Notes: generated by a model from the sequence alone, not told the origin. 64,000 nucleotides of DNA from Granulicatella sp041433555 (GCF_041433555.1 NZ_JAPWBR010000001.1:115250-179249), one strand, 5' to 3'; shown: positions 31,801 through 40,783, counted from the stretch's first letter. Made by a program: numbers and translations.

Positions 31801-34491
31801 TTATTTTAATTTAGATGTCACTTTCTTCTTCGAGAAGGTACGCTCTTGTTTATTTCCTAATGCGTTCAAACGGGCATCCAATAGAATATGGCGTCCTTCT
31901 ACGCTTCGGGTATAGATGATTTCGTATGAGCCGATGTATTTTTCGATGTTGGCAACAAAGACGATGACGTCTTCTTTTCGTTTATCGAACATGCTTGGGA
32001 CGGCAAAATATTTCGTTTGGTCATTGACCCAAGTCATGGCTCTTAGAATATAGCGCTGGTTCTCGATTGGAGCAAAGAATTCCGATAGCGACTGTGCAAA
32101 AATTTCTTTTTCGCGCAAGGTTCCACCCTTTAGATAAGTGGCTGTTTGAATCGAATTCTTATCTCCGCGAACGACTCTGGCCTTGCAGTTTTGAGTCTGC
32201 AAGTGTCCAGACGCCAGCAAGGCTTTTCGGACGGCTTCGGCAAAAAGTTCGAGGCGTTTATACGGACTCTTGTATAGGAAATATCTCAACCAAACGATGT
32301 TTAACACGATAAGCGATAGGATTCCCACTGAATATAAGAGTTGGGACGGTCCGTTCGCAAAATCGAGGATGATATAGATGATTAGTTCCGTCAGTGCGAT
32401 TGCTTGCGCATAGGTTAGAATTTTTCGTGCATCTGTCAAAAGAACGGTTGGCAAGAATGTCTTGTCCACTGCAACTTCATTAGAGACTTCCATGTCTTCT
32501 AGAAGCGGAAGGGATTCATTCCAGCGTTCTCTTAACTCTTCGCGGTTACGCGAGCGTTCGATGGTCTCTTGATTGAGTTTTGTTAAATCCTTCTTCGTAA
32601 ACTTGATTGTTCCAAGGTCTAATCGATCCACGCCTGATTCAATCGTGTTTTCATTATAGTGTAATCCTAAGAACTGCTTCATGCGGCGTTGTAATAATTC
32701 CATATCCGGACTATCGATTCCCACAGCAACCTCTTCGTCTTCTTTCTTCTTGAAAAGTTTTTTCTCTGCCAAATTGATGGACACAAGATACCAAACACTA
32801 CTTGTCTTATCCGGATTTTCCGGCCAAATGCGAATCGCGCGACCTCGCATCTGATTGCTGAGCATGAAACTTCCGACAAAGCTGGCGAGAATTAATGAGT
32901 TCACGCATGGCGCATCCCAACCTTCACCGAGGAGAGATTTTGTTCCAATCACGACATGAATGTGTCCTTCTTGGAAGAGCTGTGTCACGGCGCTGACTAA
33001 ATCATGTTGCGAACCTACTAAACGCACCTTCACATAGTCGTTTTCATCGAGTTGGCCTACTGGTTGGAACGTAATCTTATTGGGGCCAAAAATAGCCTCT
33101 AGACGCGGTTTCACTGCTGATGGAATAATTACGAGACTTCCTGTTAAAACGGCTACAGGAACGTCTAATTGCTGCTCCACAAGCTCTCTACGAAGGACTT
33201 CAAAGTACGGTAATACGCCCAGTTGGCTATATTGAACTTCTGGATTTCCTAAGTGCGTCTCAAAGTCTTTTCGAATGAAGTCGGTTAGAATCAATTGTCT
33301 CAATTCGCTGCCTAATGTTTCGTATTCCGCCTTGAAAATGTCTCGGACTGCGTTTAATTTCCCAAGAGATTGATTTAACAGTTGGTCGAGTTGTTTATTA
33401 CGAAGTAACTGCACTTGTTTACGGTCAATCAACCCGAGCGATTTCAACTCATGTTTCAATTCTTTACAGTCTTCTTCGGATAAATCATACCAATGCGGCA
33501 CGTCGAATAACATTCCCTGTAAGAGAATTTCAAACCACGCCAAGTCAAATGTCGGAAGCAGGCTTGCCCCCAGTAATTGTTGGAAATGTTTCGGGAACTC
33601 GATGCCTTTATGTCGTAGGAAAATCAGTGTTGCCGAGAGATACTTCGGCTCGTTTAAGAGTTCATCTTCTGAAATGGTGCCATCGAGCGCGCGGCTTGTT
33701 CTCACCGCCTCACAAAACATCGAATCAGACGATAGATTTTTCAAGAAGGCTCTATTCTGCGTAGAAAACTGATCGAGTTGTTTCTCTTCTTCCTTCGTTG
33801 GGAAAGAGAAATACACATAGTCCTGGTGTGGACATAAACTGCCCTCTTTAACGAGTTCTGGAACGGTAATTTCTTCATCGATTTCCCCACACATGGCCAC
33901 ATAACGCTCCCAAAGTGCAGGCTCTCCTTCATACGGAGGTGTTGCCGTCAGCGAAATCACACTGATGTCCGCAAAGGATTTACGGAAGGTTTCTAGACTC
34001 TTCCACCATTCATTTCGCAAGTGATGACACTCATCGAGGCACAATGTTCCAAGATTTGCTTCCTTAAAGAGCTTAATAATATCCACGTCTTTAAAATCAA
34101 AGTGCTCGTTCTCGACCACATCATCCGTATCCTCTACTTCCGCGTCGCCTTCCAGACGATTAATGGCACTGTGCAACGCTTGATACGTCGCAACGGTGAT
34201 GGTCTTTGGCTGCTTTAGATTTTGCGAAATCATTTCATCGGCTAGACTCGCATCATCCAAAAACGCCTCACGAATACGGTCCACCCACTGCTGGCGAATC
34301 GTCACGGTCGGCACTAAAATAAGCGCAGGATTACTATTGCGACGGATAAATTCAATTCCTAGCGTCGTTTTCCCAGAACCTGGAGCCGCCACCAAATGAA
34401 TATGGCCATCCGCCATAATCGTATCGCTCTTTTCTAAAATGCGCTTTTGGTACTGGCGCCACTCGCCTTTAAAAGCTAGATGATCTAACAT
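31801..34491 (-). CDS. SF2 DEAD/DEAH-like helicase with C-terminal membrane hairpin
   Basis: An 896-residue protein. Residues about 20-200 form the first helicase lobe: a Q-like motif with WRQYQKRIL, Walker A AAPGSGKTT, DECH box CLDECHH and motif III SLTATPP. The second lobe (about 430-580) has GTKSLLGEGWDAP and motif VI QMRGRAIR. This is the type III restriction/XPB-like branch. Unusually, two hydrophobic segments follow (about 700-750, around ALTELIIYIILDF and SVGILSLIVLNIVWLRYFLY), then a soluble tail. I chose the ATG at 34491, with AGGAGG upstream, over the longer frame to 34563. A nucleic-acid translocase anchored in the membrane suggests a DNA uptake, defence or surveillance role; that is inference. 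Confidence 0.85.
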   Translation of the reverse strand: MLDHLAFKGEWRQYQKRILEKSDTIMADGHIHLVAAPGSGKTTLGIEFIRRNSNPALILVPTVTIRQQWVDRIREAFLDDASLADEMISQNLKQPKTITVATYQALHSAINRLEGDAEVEDTDDVVENEHFDFKDVDIIKLFKEANLGTLCLDECHHLRNEWWKSLETFRKSFADISVISLTATPPYEGEPALWERYVAMCGEIDEEITVPELVKEGSLCPHQDYVYFSFPTKEEEKQLDQFSTQNRAFLKNLSSDSMFCEAVRTSRALDGTISEDELLNEPKYLSATLIFLRHKGIEFPKHFQQLLGASLLPTFDLAWFEILLQGMLFDVPHWYDLSEEDCKELKHELKSLGLIDRKQVQLLRNKQLDQLLNQSLGKLNAVRDIFKAEYETLGSELRQLILTDFIRKDFETHLGNPEVQYSQLGVLPYFEVLRRELVEQQLDVPVAVLTGSLVIIPSAVKPRLEAIFGPNKITFQPVGQLDENDYVKVRLVGSQHDLVSAVTQLFQEGHIHVVIGTKSLLGEGWDAPCVNSLILASFVGSFMLSNQMRGRAIRIWPENPDKTSSVWYLVSINLAEKKLFKKKEDEEVAVGIDSPDMELLQRRMKQFLGLHYNENTIESGVDRLDLGTIKFTKKDLTKLNQETIERSRNREELRERWNESLPLLEDMEVSNEVAVDKTFLPTVLLTDARKILTYAQAIALTELIIYIILDFANGPSQLLYSVGILSLIVLNIVWLRYFLYKSPYKRLELFAEAVRKALLASGHLQTQNCKARVVRGDKNSIQTATYLKGGTLREKEIFAQSLSEFFAPIENQRYILRAMTWVNDQTKYFAVPSMFDKRKEDVIVFVANIEKYIGSYEIIYTRSVEGRHILLDARLNALGNKQERTFSKKKVTSKLK

Positions 34492-34601
34492 CAGGCTCCT
34501 CCTCTCCCTTCGAATCTTCTCTCTTATTTTATCACTCTTCCCTCTATAAAAGAAGGATGACAAAGCTTATGTCGAATCAGGCTTTCAGAAATCAATAAAA
34601 A

Positions 34602-34624
34602 AATGGACCCACACTGTGAGTCCA
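34602..34624 (-). terminator. Terminator-like hairpin
   Basis: ATGGACCCACACTGTGAGTC and the following CAT form a short stem of the same type as at 41255 and 47935. It may end the aroQ transcript; T-runs are short. Confidence 0.5.
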
Positions 34625-34642
34625 TGTCATTATTCTGTCTTA

Positions 34643-34735
34643 CACCTGGCTCGAACCGGTGCCCCGTAACAGTTCATATGAAGACATCCGTGAGAATTCG
34701 AAGTAATCCGCTATTCTCAACTATTTTATGCTTCT
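34643..34735 (+). repeat. Fragment of family B element
   Basis: CTGGCTCGAACCGGTGCCCC then GTAACAG and TATGAAGACATCCGTGAGAA match the right half of family B copies 1, 3 and 4. A local hairpin GAGAAT/ATTCTC remains, but no left arm is seen. The fragment runs up to the end of aroQ. Confidence 0.5.
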
Positions 34736-34992
34736 ATTTGTTTTTGTTGATAGTCCTTTGAAACTTTCATCAAAGTCTCGTAAGCTTCTGCCAACTCTTC
34801 TTTTAAAGTCGCATCTTTCAAGTACGACTGCACCTTGGCAATCACTTCTTTCTCGCGACTGGCATCTAAAATCGCGATACCATTTTCTTTTTTTATACGA
34901 GCGACATCGACAACGACTTGCATGCGGCGTTCAAAGAGCGCTACAATCTCGCGGTCGATGGCATCAATCTCTGCGCGTTGTTTTTCTAACAC
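34726..34992 (-). CDS. Chorismate mutase, monofunctional AroQ type
   Basis: An 88-residue all-helical protein with the AroQ pattern: EIDAIDREIVALFERRMQVV, then IARIKKENG-like ARIKKENGIAILDASREKEV with the conserved Arg and Lys, and a C-terminal helix. It converts chorismate to prephenate for Phe and Tyr synthesis in the cytosol. It lies 17 bp downstream of an SLC13-type permease gene and is likely cotranscribed with it. No other aromatic pathway gene is in the window. Confidence 0.88.
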   Translation of the reverse strand: MLEKQRAEIDAIDREIVALFERRMQVVVDVARIKKENGIAILDASREKEVIAKVQSYLKDATLKEELAEAYETLMKVSKDYQQKQIEA

Positions 34993-35009
34993 TCGATTTC
35001 CTCCTACTG

Positions 35010-36482
35010 TTAAATTCCAAAGAAGACGCCTAATGGATAACCTACAATAATCGCACTAGCAGCGCTGAGTAGGAATAGGCCTCCTCCGTATACAAAGGCA
35101 TCCTTTGCATTCGTCCAACCCGAACCGACCGAAATCGCTACATACGGCATACTTGGCGGTGTCATAAAGGCAAGACTTGCCATAAATCCAATCAAGCAGG
35201 CAATGGTTCCCGCTTGGACGTCGACGGAGCCTGTCGCATAGACGGTCGTTAATACGGTTGTTACTACCGATACGGTTACTAAGTTTGAAGAGACATTTGT
35301 TTGTAATCCTGCCCAGAGGACGAAGATGATTACGACAAGAATTGGGGCCAGTGTCGCAAATACCGGTACGAGTGAACTTTCAAGAAGTCCGATGACTCCT
35401 AATTCCGGTTTTGTGACAAGAGTTCCCATGCTTAAAGTGGCTCCAACCAAGAACATACTTGGCCAGTACACACCTTTTTGAAGCCCTTCTTGAATCGATA
35501 AGAGTGGTTTCCCGTCAAACGACAGAATCGCCATCACGATGACCCCAATCATCGGTGGGAATGCCATTCCTGCAGTTTTTAGGAAGGCTGCAACATCTGG
35601 TAAGAATCCTCCTACGAGTTCTGGTAACACCCATAATAAGACGACGCCCATGAAAATCAGCACTGTTGCCGTTTCGCGTTTGGATTTGGCAGGAAGTGCT
35701 TCAAGCGATTCGAGTGGTTTCATTTCGACGTTTGATAAATCCACTCTCCAAATAGTTCTAAGAACAGCCCACATCGCGATAAAGAGCACGAGTCCGGCTG
35801 GAATTCCAATCATCATATATTGCGCGTTGGAAATCGCGATTCCTGTCGCATTTTTGTAAAGCGCCATGGCGGTCACAGAGAAGACGTGATTGATTGGCGT
35901 CATCGCTGTACCGATTGCTACTGTTGCAAAAAGTGCGATTAGAAGCACCGAAGCCTGTCTATCGCCTTTTTTCAATCCAAGCACAGCCATGATTTCCTCG
36001 TAAATCGGGAAGACGATCATAAAGAGAATCGTCGGCGAAATAAAAAGGCTAATGGCAAGAACGCTGGCGTAAAAAGCCCCGATAAAATGCCATGGAGACT
36101 TTCCTGCAAAGGAGCTTCCGAGTGCACGCGCGACGAAACGTCTAAGTGCAGGCGTTTGTTCCAAAGCGTAAGTCATTAAGAATGTAAATAATAGGAAGAC
36201 AAAGGTTGTATTCCCAAACGACAGGCTAAAAATCTGTCCGTAGTTGACGCCTGGAAGCATCCCGATTCCTAACATCACATAGCAGAGAACGCTTGGCCAG
36301 TCCGTTGCGACAAAGAGCCAAAGTAATAGACTGCTAAAGAAGATGGATAGGATGGAAATTGTTGGTGCTTCAAGCCCAAATAATGATTGTTGTGTAATGG
36401 TTAAAAATCCGCTCGTTCCCATGAGAACAGCGCTGAGTGCAACGATGGATAGTTGCAACTTGGTCCATGTTTTTCCTTTCAT
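35010..36482 (-). CDS. SLC13 (DASS) family anion permease
   Basis: A 490-residue membrane protein with about 12 hydrophobic segments, in two repeats, as in sodium-coupled dicarboxylate or sulfate carriers. Helix-hairpin markers are SPTILFMIVFPIYEE and TAMTPINHVFS in the first half and GLQTNVSSNLVTVSVVTTVL, AFMTPPSMPYVAIS in the second (SNT-like motifs altered to TPI and TNV). Substrate unknown; the coupling to chorismate mutase raises the chance of an aromatic or dicarboxylate anion, but that is speculation. The gene has its own upstream region after the ribU terminator. Confidence 0.85.
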   Translation of the reverse strand: MKGKTWTKLQLSIVALSAVLMGTSGFLTITQQSLFGLEAPTISILSIFFSSLLLWLFVATDWPSVLCYVMLGIGMLPGVNYGQIFSLSFGNTTFVFLLFTFLMTYALEQTPALRRFVARALGSSFAGKSPWHFIGAFYASVLAISLFISPTILFMIVFPIYEEIMAVLGLKKGDRQASVLLIALFATVAIGTAMTPINHVFSVTAMALYKNATGIAISNAQYMMIGIPAGLVLFIAMWAVLRTIWRVDLSNVEMKPLESLEALPAKSKRETATVLIFMGVVLLWVLPELVGGFLPDVAAFLKTAGMAFPPMIGVIVMAILSFDGKPLLSIQEGLQKGVYWPSMFLVGATLSMGTLVTKPELGVIGLLESSLVPVFATLAPILVVIIFVLWAGLQTNVSSNLVTVSVVTTVLTTVYATGSVDVQAGTIACLIGFMASLAFMTPPSMPYVAISVGSGWTNAKDAFVYGGGLFLLSAASAIIVGYPLGVFFGI

Positions 36483-36608
36483 TGGTTCACCTCATTCTTA
36501 TCTATCCTACCTCATTTTTTAGCAGATTGCTATTGGAAATAAAGAGTTTCTGCAAATTTCTAAGCAGTTTTCTACTATTATATAGAAGAAATTTTTCTCA
36601 AAACAAAA

Positions 36609-36635
36609 AGCCGGGCACGAAGCCCGACTCTGGAT
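36609..36635 (-). terminator. Intrinsic terminator after ribU
   Basis: GCCGGGC pairs with GCCCGAC; the T-run follows on the minus strand. Confidence 0.8.
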
Positions 36636-37252
36636 TAATGTTCTAATTTTAAGGTTTGTGCTAAACGTTTGTACATTAACATCGCAAGTACGCTATTTAG
36701 ACCGAACTTCACGATATTAAATGGAAGTAATGCGAATGCCATTAATGACCCTAAGTCTGTTACCAATGGGTTTAATGCATGTGCTGCGGCCACGATTTTT
36801 TCCATTGGGAAGTTCATCGCTGTTGCGTAAAGTGGGAACATTACGAAGTAGTTCGCTGTCAGTAACACCACTGTCGCTGAAATTGTACCGATGACTAAGC
36901 TGATCACCGCTGATTTGAAATTACGGCGACGTTGATAGTAAAGCACTGCTGGTAACATGAAGCTTAAGCTACCGATTAAGTTCACTGTCTCACCGATTCC
37001 AAAAGTCATTGACCCGTTATAGAAGAAGTTTAACAACACTTTAATAAGCGCAATCAAGCTTCCGTGCAATGGTCCAAGAAGATATCCACCCAGCAATACT
37101 GGTAAATCCGAGAAGTCGAGCTTCACGAATGTTGGGATAAACGGTACGTTGAACGATAATAGCATTAATACGGTACTAATCGCACCAAAGACTCCTACTA
37201 GAACAATTTTTTTAGCCGATGTTCTGTTCGACTTTTTTACATTTGTACTCAT
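36635..37252 (-). CDS. ribU: Riboflavin ECF transporter S component
   Basis: A 205-residue membrane protein with six TM helices and a basic N-terminus. Riboflavin-type markers are FVKLDFSDLPVLLGGYLLGP, LLNFFYNGSMTFGIGETVNL and the tail FNIVKFGLNSVLA. It binds riboflavin outside and delivers it with a shared ECF module. The ATG at 37252 has a full AAGGAGG seven to eight bases upstream; the longer frame to 37288 has none. An FMN riboswitch with a terminator precedes it, so high FMN should stop transcription before the gene. Confidence 0.94.
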   Translation of the reverse strand: MSTNVKKSNRTSAKKIVLVGVFGAISTVLMLLSFNVPFIPTFVKLDFSDLPVLLGGYLLGPLHGSLIALIKVLLNFFYNGSMTFGIGETVNLIGSLSFMLPAVLYYQRRRNFKSAVISLVIGTISATVVLLTANYFVMFPLYATAMNFPMEKIVAAAHALNPLVTDLGSLMAFALLPFNIVKFGLNSVLAMLMYKRLAQTLKLEH

Positions 37253-37308
37253 GGTACGTCCTCCTTCATAGGGCGAAGGAAATTGCACTGTTTCTCAGTT
37301 TCAAAGAA

Positions 37309-37345
37309 AAAAGCAGCATTGAAATGGACCTTTCAATACTGCTCA
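37309..37345 (-). terminator. Riboswitch expression-platform terminator
   Basis: AGCAGTATTGAAA pairs with TTTCAATGCTGCT and is followed by TTTTTTC on the minus strand, between the FMN aptamer and ribU. Confidence 0.85.
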
Positions 37346-37371
37346 TCAAATAGACTTGTTGAAATAGTGCC

Positions 37372-37479
37372 ATTTTCTCACATCTAGACTATACTATCGG
37401 TTCTGGAATTGCACCAGATCATGCCAATCGGCTCGTGGACTATACCACCGGTCAGGAATTTCACCTTGCCCCGAAAATG
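37372..37479 (-). promoter_or_regulatory. FMN riboswitch (RFN element)
   Basis: Minus strand shows the RFN blocks in order: TTTTCGGGGCAAGGTGAAAT, TCCTGACCGGTGGTATAGTC, CACGAGCC, GGTGCAATTCCAGAACCGAT and AGTATAGTCTAGATG, closed by GAAAAT/ATTTTC. It precedes ribU. Confidence 0.96.
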
Positions 37480-37564
37480 TTATTTATGTTTGTATTGTAG
37501 CACCTCGCCGCCACTTAGGCAATCTCTCTGCCTCAAAAAGCTGTTTTTATGCTGTTTCTCCAAT

Positions 37565-37601
37565 AAAAAAACTTGGATGACGTTTATCATCATCCAAGTC
37601 C
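37565..37601 (-). terminator. Intrinsic terminator after DUF1307 gene 1
   Basis: ACTTGGATGA pairs with TCATCCAAGT, with seven T on the minus strand. The same hairpin, altered in the stem, follows each of the three DUF1307 genes. Confidence 0.9.
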
Positions 37602-37620
37602 TGCTATTTGATTGATAAAA

Positions 37621-38109
37621 TTATTTCTTTTCTTCTTTTTGCTCAACAAATCCAAGGCGTTCAATGTTTTCTTTAGATGCTGAAAAACTTACTTTGCCAT
37701 CTTTCTTAATCAGTGCAACATCCATTGTTTCATATAAACTTGGCGCTTTTGCACGACTTTCTGAGTCATCCAATTTGAACTTCTTCATGTCTATTTCAAC
37801 AGTGAATGCTATTTCTTTTTCACTATCTACAGAAGTAACTTTTACGCCCTCTGTAGCTTTCATTTGATTCACGATTTCATCTCTTCTTTGACGTGCTGCT
37901 GTTGCATATTCCGGAACACTTGATAAACGTACTACGATATCGGTTGTTAGAGATAAAACTGTGTCATTCTCTTTGTCATATACATATGTATAAGTGACCT
38001 TCGAATTTTCTGTTTGCAAAACAAATGATGCTTTACTTTCTGAACGGCATCCTAGTAATACAAACAATGTCCCTAGTAGTACAATGGATAATTTCAAGAT
38101 TTTCTTCAT
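37621..38109 (-). CDS. DUF1307 (YehR-like) lipoprotein, copy 1
   Basis: A 162-residue lipoprotein; lipobox FVLLGC. The mature part matches the YehR/DUF1307 family (YTYVYDKENDTVLSLTTDIV; SEKEIAFTVEIDMKKFKLDD; LYETMDVALIKKDGKVSFSA). Function of the family is not known. The ATG at 38109 has GGAG eight bases upstream; the frame runs on to 38169 through the promoter. It is the third-transcribed of three tandem copies, each with its own promoter and terminator, so they are independent units. Copies 1 and 2 are about 75-80 percent alike by eye; copy 3 is more distant. Confidence 0.85.
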   Translation of the reverse strand: MKKILKLSIVLLGTLFVLLGCRSESKASFVLQTENSKVTYTYVYDKENDTVLSLTTDIVVRLSSVPEYATAARQRRDEIVNQMKATEGVKVTSVDSEKEIAFTVEIDMKKFKLDDSESRAKAPSLYETMDVALIKKDGKVSFSASKENIERLGFVEQKEEKK

Positions 38110-38140
38110 TAGAATACTCCCTTTAATCTGACTTGCTTTT

Positions 38141-38169
38141 ATCATAGAAAATGAACTATCGTTTGTCAA
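38141..38169 (-). promoter_or_regulatory. Promoter of DUF1307 copy 1
   Basis: Minus-strand TTGACA (38164-38169), 17-base spacer, TATGAT (38141-38146). Near-consensus, so strong expression is expected. Confidence 0.8.
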
Positions 38170-38202
38170 ATTCTGTTGAAGTCCACACTCATCATTTATA
38201 TA

Positions 38203-38238
38203 AAAAAACTTGGATTACGTTTGCCATAATCCAAGTTC
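38203..38238 (-). terminator. Intrinsic terminator after DUF1307 gene 2
   Basis: ACTTGGATTA pairs with TAATCCAAGT, T-run on the minus strand. Confidence 0.9.
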
Positions 38239-38246
38239 TTCTATAT

Positions 38247-38732
38247 TTATTTTTCTTCTTTTTGCTCAACAAATCCTTTGCTTTCAAGGCTTTCTTTGGA
38301 TGCTGAAAAACTTATTTTATCGTCTTTTTTTATAAGCGCCACATCCATTGTTCTATATAACTCTGGTGCTTTTGCACGACTTTCTGAATCATCCAATTTG
38401 AACTTTTTCATGTCCACTTCAACCGTGAAATTTAATTCTTTTTCAGTGTCTGATGTAGTGACTTTTATGCCTTCGATATCTTTCATTTCATTCACGAGTG
38501 CATCTCGATTTTTACGTGTTATTGTATCGTATTCTGGAATATTGGCTAGTTTAATTACTGACTTCGTTGTTAGAGATAAAACTGTGTCATTTCCTTTGTC
38601 ATATACATACGTAAAAGTAACCTCCGCATTTGCCGTTTGAAAAACAAATGACGCTTTACTTTCTGCACGGCATCCTAGTAATACAAATAATGCTCCTAAT
38701 AGTACAATCGATAACTTCAATATTTTCTTCAT
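38247..38732 (-). CDS. DUF1307 (YehR-like) lipoprotein, copy 2
   Basis: A 161-residue lipoprotein with lipobox FVLLGC and the same fold as copy 1: YVYDKGNDTVLSLTTKSVI, NFTVEVDMKKFKLDDSESRA and MDVALIKKDDKISFSASKES. Coding and flanking DNA are both closely related to copy 1, including promoter and terminator, so the whole transcription unit was duplicated. Differences lie mainly in the middle of the mature protein. Confidence 0.85.
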   Translation of the reverse strand: MKKILKLSIVLLGALFVLLGCRAESKASFVFQTANAEVTFTYVYDKGNDTVLSLTTKSVIKLANIPEYDTITRKNRDALVNEMKDIEGIKVTTSDTEKELNFTVEVDMKKFKLDDSESRAKAPELYRTMDVALIKKDDKISFSASKESLESKGFVEQKEEK

Positions 38733-38762
38733 TCAAATACTCCTTAAATCTGACTTGTTTTT

Positions 38763-38791
38763 ATCATAGAAAATGAACTATGGTTTGTCAA
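38763..38791 (-). promoter_or_regulatory. Promoter of DUF1307 copy 2
   Basis: Minus-strand TTGACA (38786-38791), 17-base spacer, TATGAT (38763-38768), in a region nearly identical to the copy 1 promoter. Confidence 0.8.
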
Positions 38792-38823
38792 ATTGCGTTG
38801 CTGTCTACATTCAACATTTATAT

Positions 38824-38860
38824 AAAAAAACTTGGATTCCATTCACTGAAATCCAAGTTC
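38824..38860 (-). terminator. Intrinsic terminator after DUF1307 gene 3
   Basis: ACTTGGAT pairs with ATCCAAGT, T-run on the minus strand. Confidence 0.85.
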
Positions 38861-38867
38861 ATATCGA

Positions 38868-39344
38868 TTATTTCACTTCTTGAAATCCTTCTTTTAGAAT
38901 ACTCTTTTTAGATTCTTCAAAGCTGTAAATACCATCTTTCTTTATTACCGCTGTATGAACGCTACTATATAGAGCTGGCGCTTTAGCACCTGCCTTTCCA
39001 TCCTCATAGTTAAACTTCTTAAGATCCACTTCAATTGTTATCTTTAGTTCTTTTGCGCTATCAGATTGAGTGACTTTAACCCCTTCAATGCCGCTCGCGT
39101 CGTCTACTATTAGTTTTTGGGTACTACGTGCTTTCTCTTCGATTTCTTTACTTTTTGAAATGTCGTAGATGAGATTAAATGTCACAGATGAAACTGAATC
39201 TTTTTCTTTATCGTATACATAGGTTATTTTTTGTTTTATATCACTTAAATCAAAAACAAATTCACTTTTAGATTCTGAGCTACAACCGATTAAAACAAAT
39301 AACGCTCCTAACAACACCATTGTTAATTTCAAAATTTTCTTCAT
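38868..39344 (-). CDS. DUF1307 (YehR-like) lipoprotein, copy 3
   Basis: A 158-residue lipoprotein with lipobox FVLIGC. The mature part keeps the family layout (ITYVYDKEKDSVSSVTFNLI; ELKITIEVDLKKFNYEDG; HTAVIKKDGIYSFEESKKSI) but is clearly diverged from copies 1 and 2. It is the first of the three in the direction of transcription and may represent the parent form. Promoter and terminator are of the same type as the others. Confidence 0.85.
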   Translation of the reverse strand: MKKILKLTMVLLGALFVLIGCSSESKSEFVFDLSDIKQKITYVYDKEKDSVSSVTFNLIYDISKSKEIEEKARSTQKLIVDDASGIEGVKVTQSDSAKELKITIEVDLKKFNYEDGKAGAKAPALYSSVHTAVIKKDGIYSFEESKKSILKEGFQEVK

Positions 39345-39375
39345 TAGAATACTCCTTTAAATTTGACTTGTCTTT

Positions 39376-39404
39376 ATCATAGAAAATATAGTACCCGATG
39401 TCAA
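39376..39404 (-). promoter_or_regulatory. Promoter of DUF1307 copy 3
   Basis: Minus-strand TTGACA (39399-39404), 17-base spacer, TATGAT (39376-39381). Confidence 0.8.
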
Positions 39405-39439
39405 ATCTGCTTTTATAAAATCACTACAATAAAAAAAGA

Positions 39440-39474
39440 GCAAACAAAAACCGCCTCCTTTTCAGGAGACGGTC
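39440..39474 (-). terminator. Intrinsic terminator after CHAP gene
   Basis: ACCGTCTCCT pairs with AGGAGGCGGT around a GAAA loop; T-run on the minus strand. Confidence 0.9.
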
Positions 39475-39487
39475 ATTTCATTTCATA

Positions 39488-40783
39488 TTAGAAACGGATG
39501 TATGTTGCTTGAGCTGCAACGCTTGCTGAGATTGTACGGTAAGAGATTACGTTTAATCCACGTACGTTCATTTCAGAGATGTATAATGAACCATCTGCGT
39601 TAACTGCTTCTACGAAAGCTACGTGTCCGTAAGTTGGGTCAGCACCTGCTAAACCTTGTTGGAATACGATTGCTGAACCAGCTGATGGTGAGTGAGATAC
39701 TGAGTATCCATAGCTACGAGCGTATGATGGCCATTCAGCCGCGTTACCCATCATGCTGTGACCGATTGGTGTACCAACTTGTGCCATACGGTTAAATACG
39801 TAGTAAGTACATTGTCCGAAGTATCCACCGTTAAGTGAAGCACGGAAACTTGGGTCAACTGCTGGGAAACCTCCGCCAGTTGTGTAAGTGTAGCTTGATG
39901 TTTGTGCTGGAGCTGCTGGTGTTGAAGTAGAGCTTGAAGTTGAAGCTGTACTTGTTGAAGCTGTGCTAGCTGCTGCAGGTGCAGGAGCTTGATATGAAGT
40001 TTGTGTAGCAGTTGTTTGTGATTGTGAAGCTTGTGCTGCTAATGCTTGACGAGATGCTTCAGCAATACGAGCTGCTTCTGCTTCAGCTTTTGCTTTTTCT
40101 TCAGCTAAACGTTTTTGGAAAGCTTCTTTTTCAGCAACTAATCCATCACGTTTTGCGATTTCAGCTAACTCTTCTTGTGAAAGGTTCGCTAATAATACTT
40201 TGTTTTTAGAGAAAGTATCGTTTAATTCTGTTTGTAATGAAGCTAATTCTTTTTCAGCTGCTTCTTGTTCAGCTAATTTTTCTTGTTGAGCTTCTTCTTT
40301 AGATTCTACTTGTTTTTTGTCCTCAGCTTGTTGTTGCATTAATTCGCGGTTTGCGCTCATTAAGTCCATTACAACACCGATACGGCTAACCGCATCTGAT
40401 AAGCTTTCAGCGTTTAATAAGAAATCTAAGTATGAACGAGCACCGTTTGTTTGTACTGAACGAGCTTGTTCTTCTAAACGTGAGTTACGTTCTGCGATTA
40501 CTTTTTCTAATTTAGCAATTTCAGCTTTTAATGTTTCGATTTGTTCTTGAACTTCAGCTTTTTTAGCTTGAGTTGTATCAATTTTAGTTTGTACATCAGA
40601 TAATTCTTTCGCTAATGTATCGATTGTAGAATTAACTGCTGATTTTTTCTCATTGATGTTAGCGATTGATGAGTTAACTGTTTCGATTTGTGAATCGAAA
40701 TCTTGCGCGTTAACTGATGGCGCTAAAGCTCCTAATGATAATACTGTTCCTGTTACTAATACTGTTAATAAACGTTTCTTCAA
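39488..40783 (-). CDS. PcsB-like secreted CHAP-domain protein
   Basis: A 431-residue secreted cell-wall protein. A signal peptide ends near APSVNAQ (residue 27). A long coiled coil (about residues 30-250) is followed by an Ala/Ser/Thr-rich linker (about 255-305) and a C-terminal CHAP domain with catalytic Cys in GYFGQCTYYVFNRM and His in YGHVAFVEAV. The order matches PcsB, which splits peptidoglycan at division under FtsEX control. The start is TTG at 40783; GGAGG lies eight bases before it and no ATG is available. A perfect WalR-type box upstream supports an essential cell-wall role. Confidence 0.9.
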   Translation of the reverse strand: MKKRLLTVLVTGTVLSLGALAPSVNAQDFDSQIETVNSSIANINEKKSAVNSTIDTLAKELSDVQTKIDTTQAKKAEVQEQIETLKAEIAKLEKVIAERNSRLEEQARSVQTNGARSYLDFLLNAESLSDAVSRIGVVMDLMSANRELMQQQAEDKKQVESKEEAQQEKLAEQEAAEKELASLQTELNDTFSKNKVLLANLSQEELAEIAKRDGLVAEKEAFQKRLAEEKAKAEAEAARIAEASRQALAAQASQSQTTATQTSYQAPAPAAASTASTSTASTSSSTSTPAAPAQTSSYTYTTGGGFPAVDPSFRASLNGGYFGQCTYYVFNRMAQVGTPIGHSMMGNAAEWPSYARSYGYSVSHSPSAGSAIVFQQGLAGADPTYGHVAFVEAVNADGSLYISEMNVRGLNVISYRTISASVAAQATYIRF

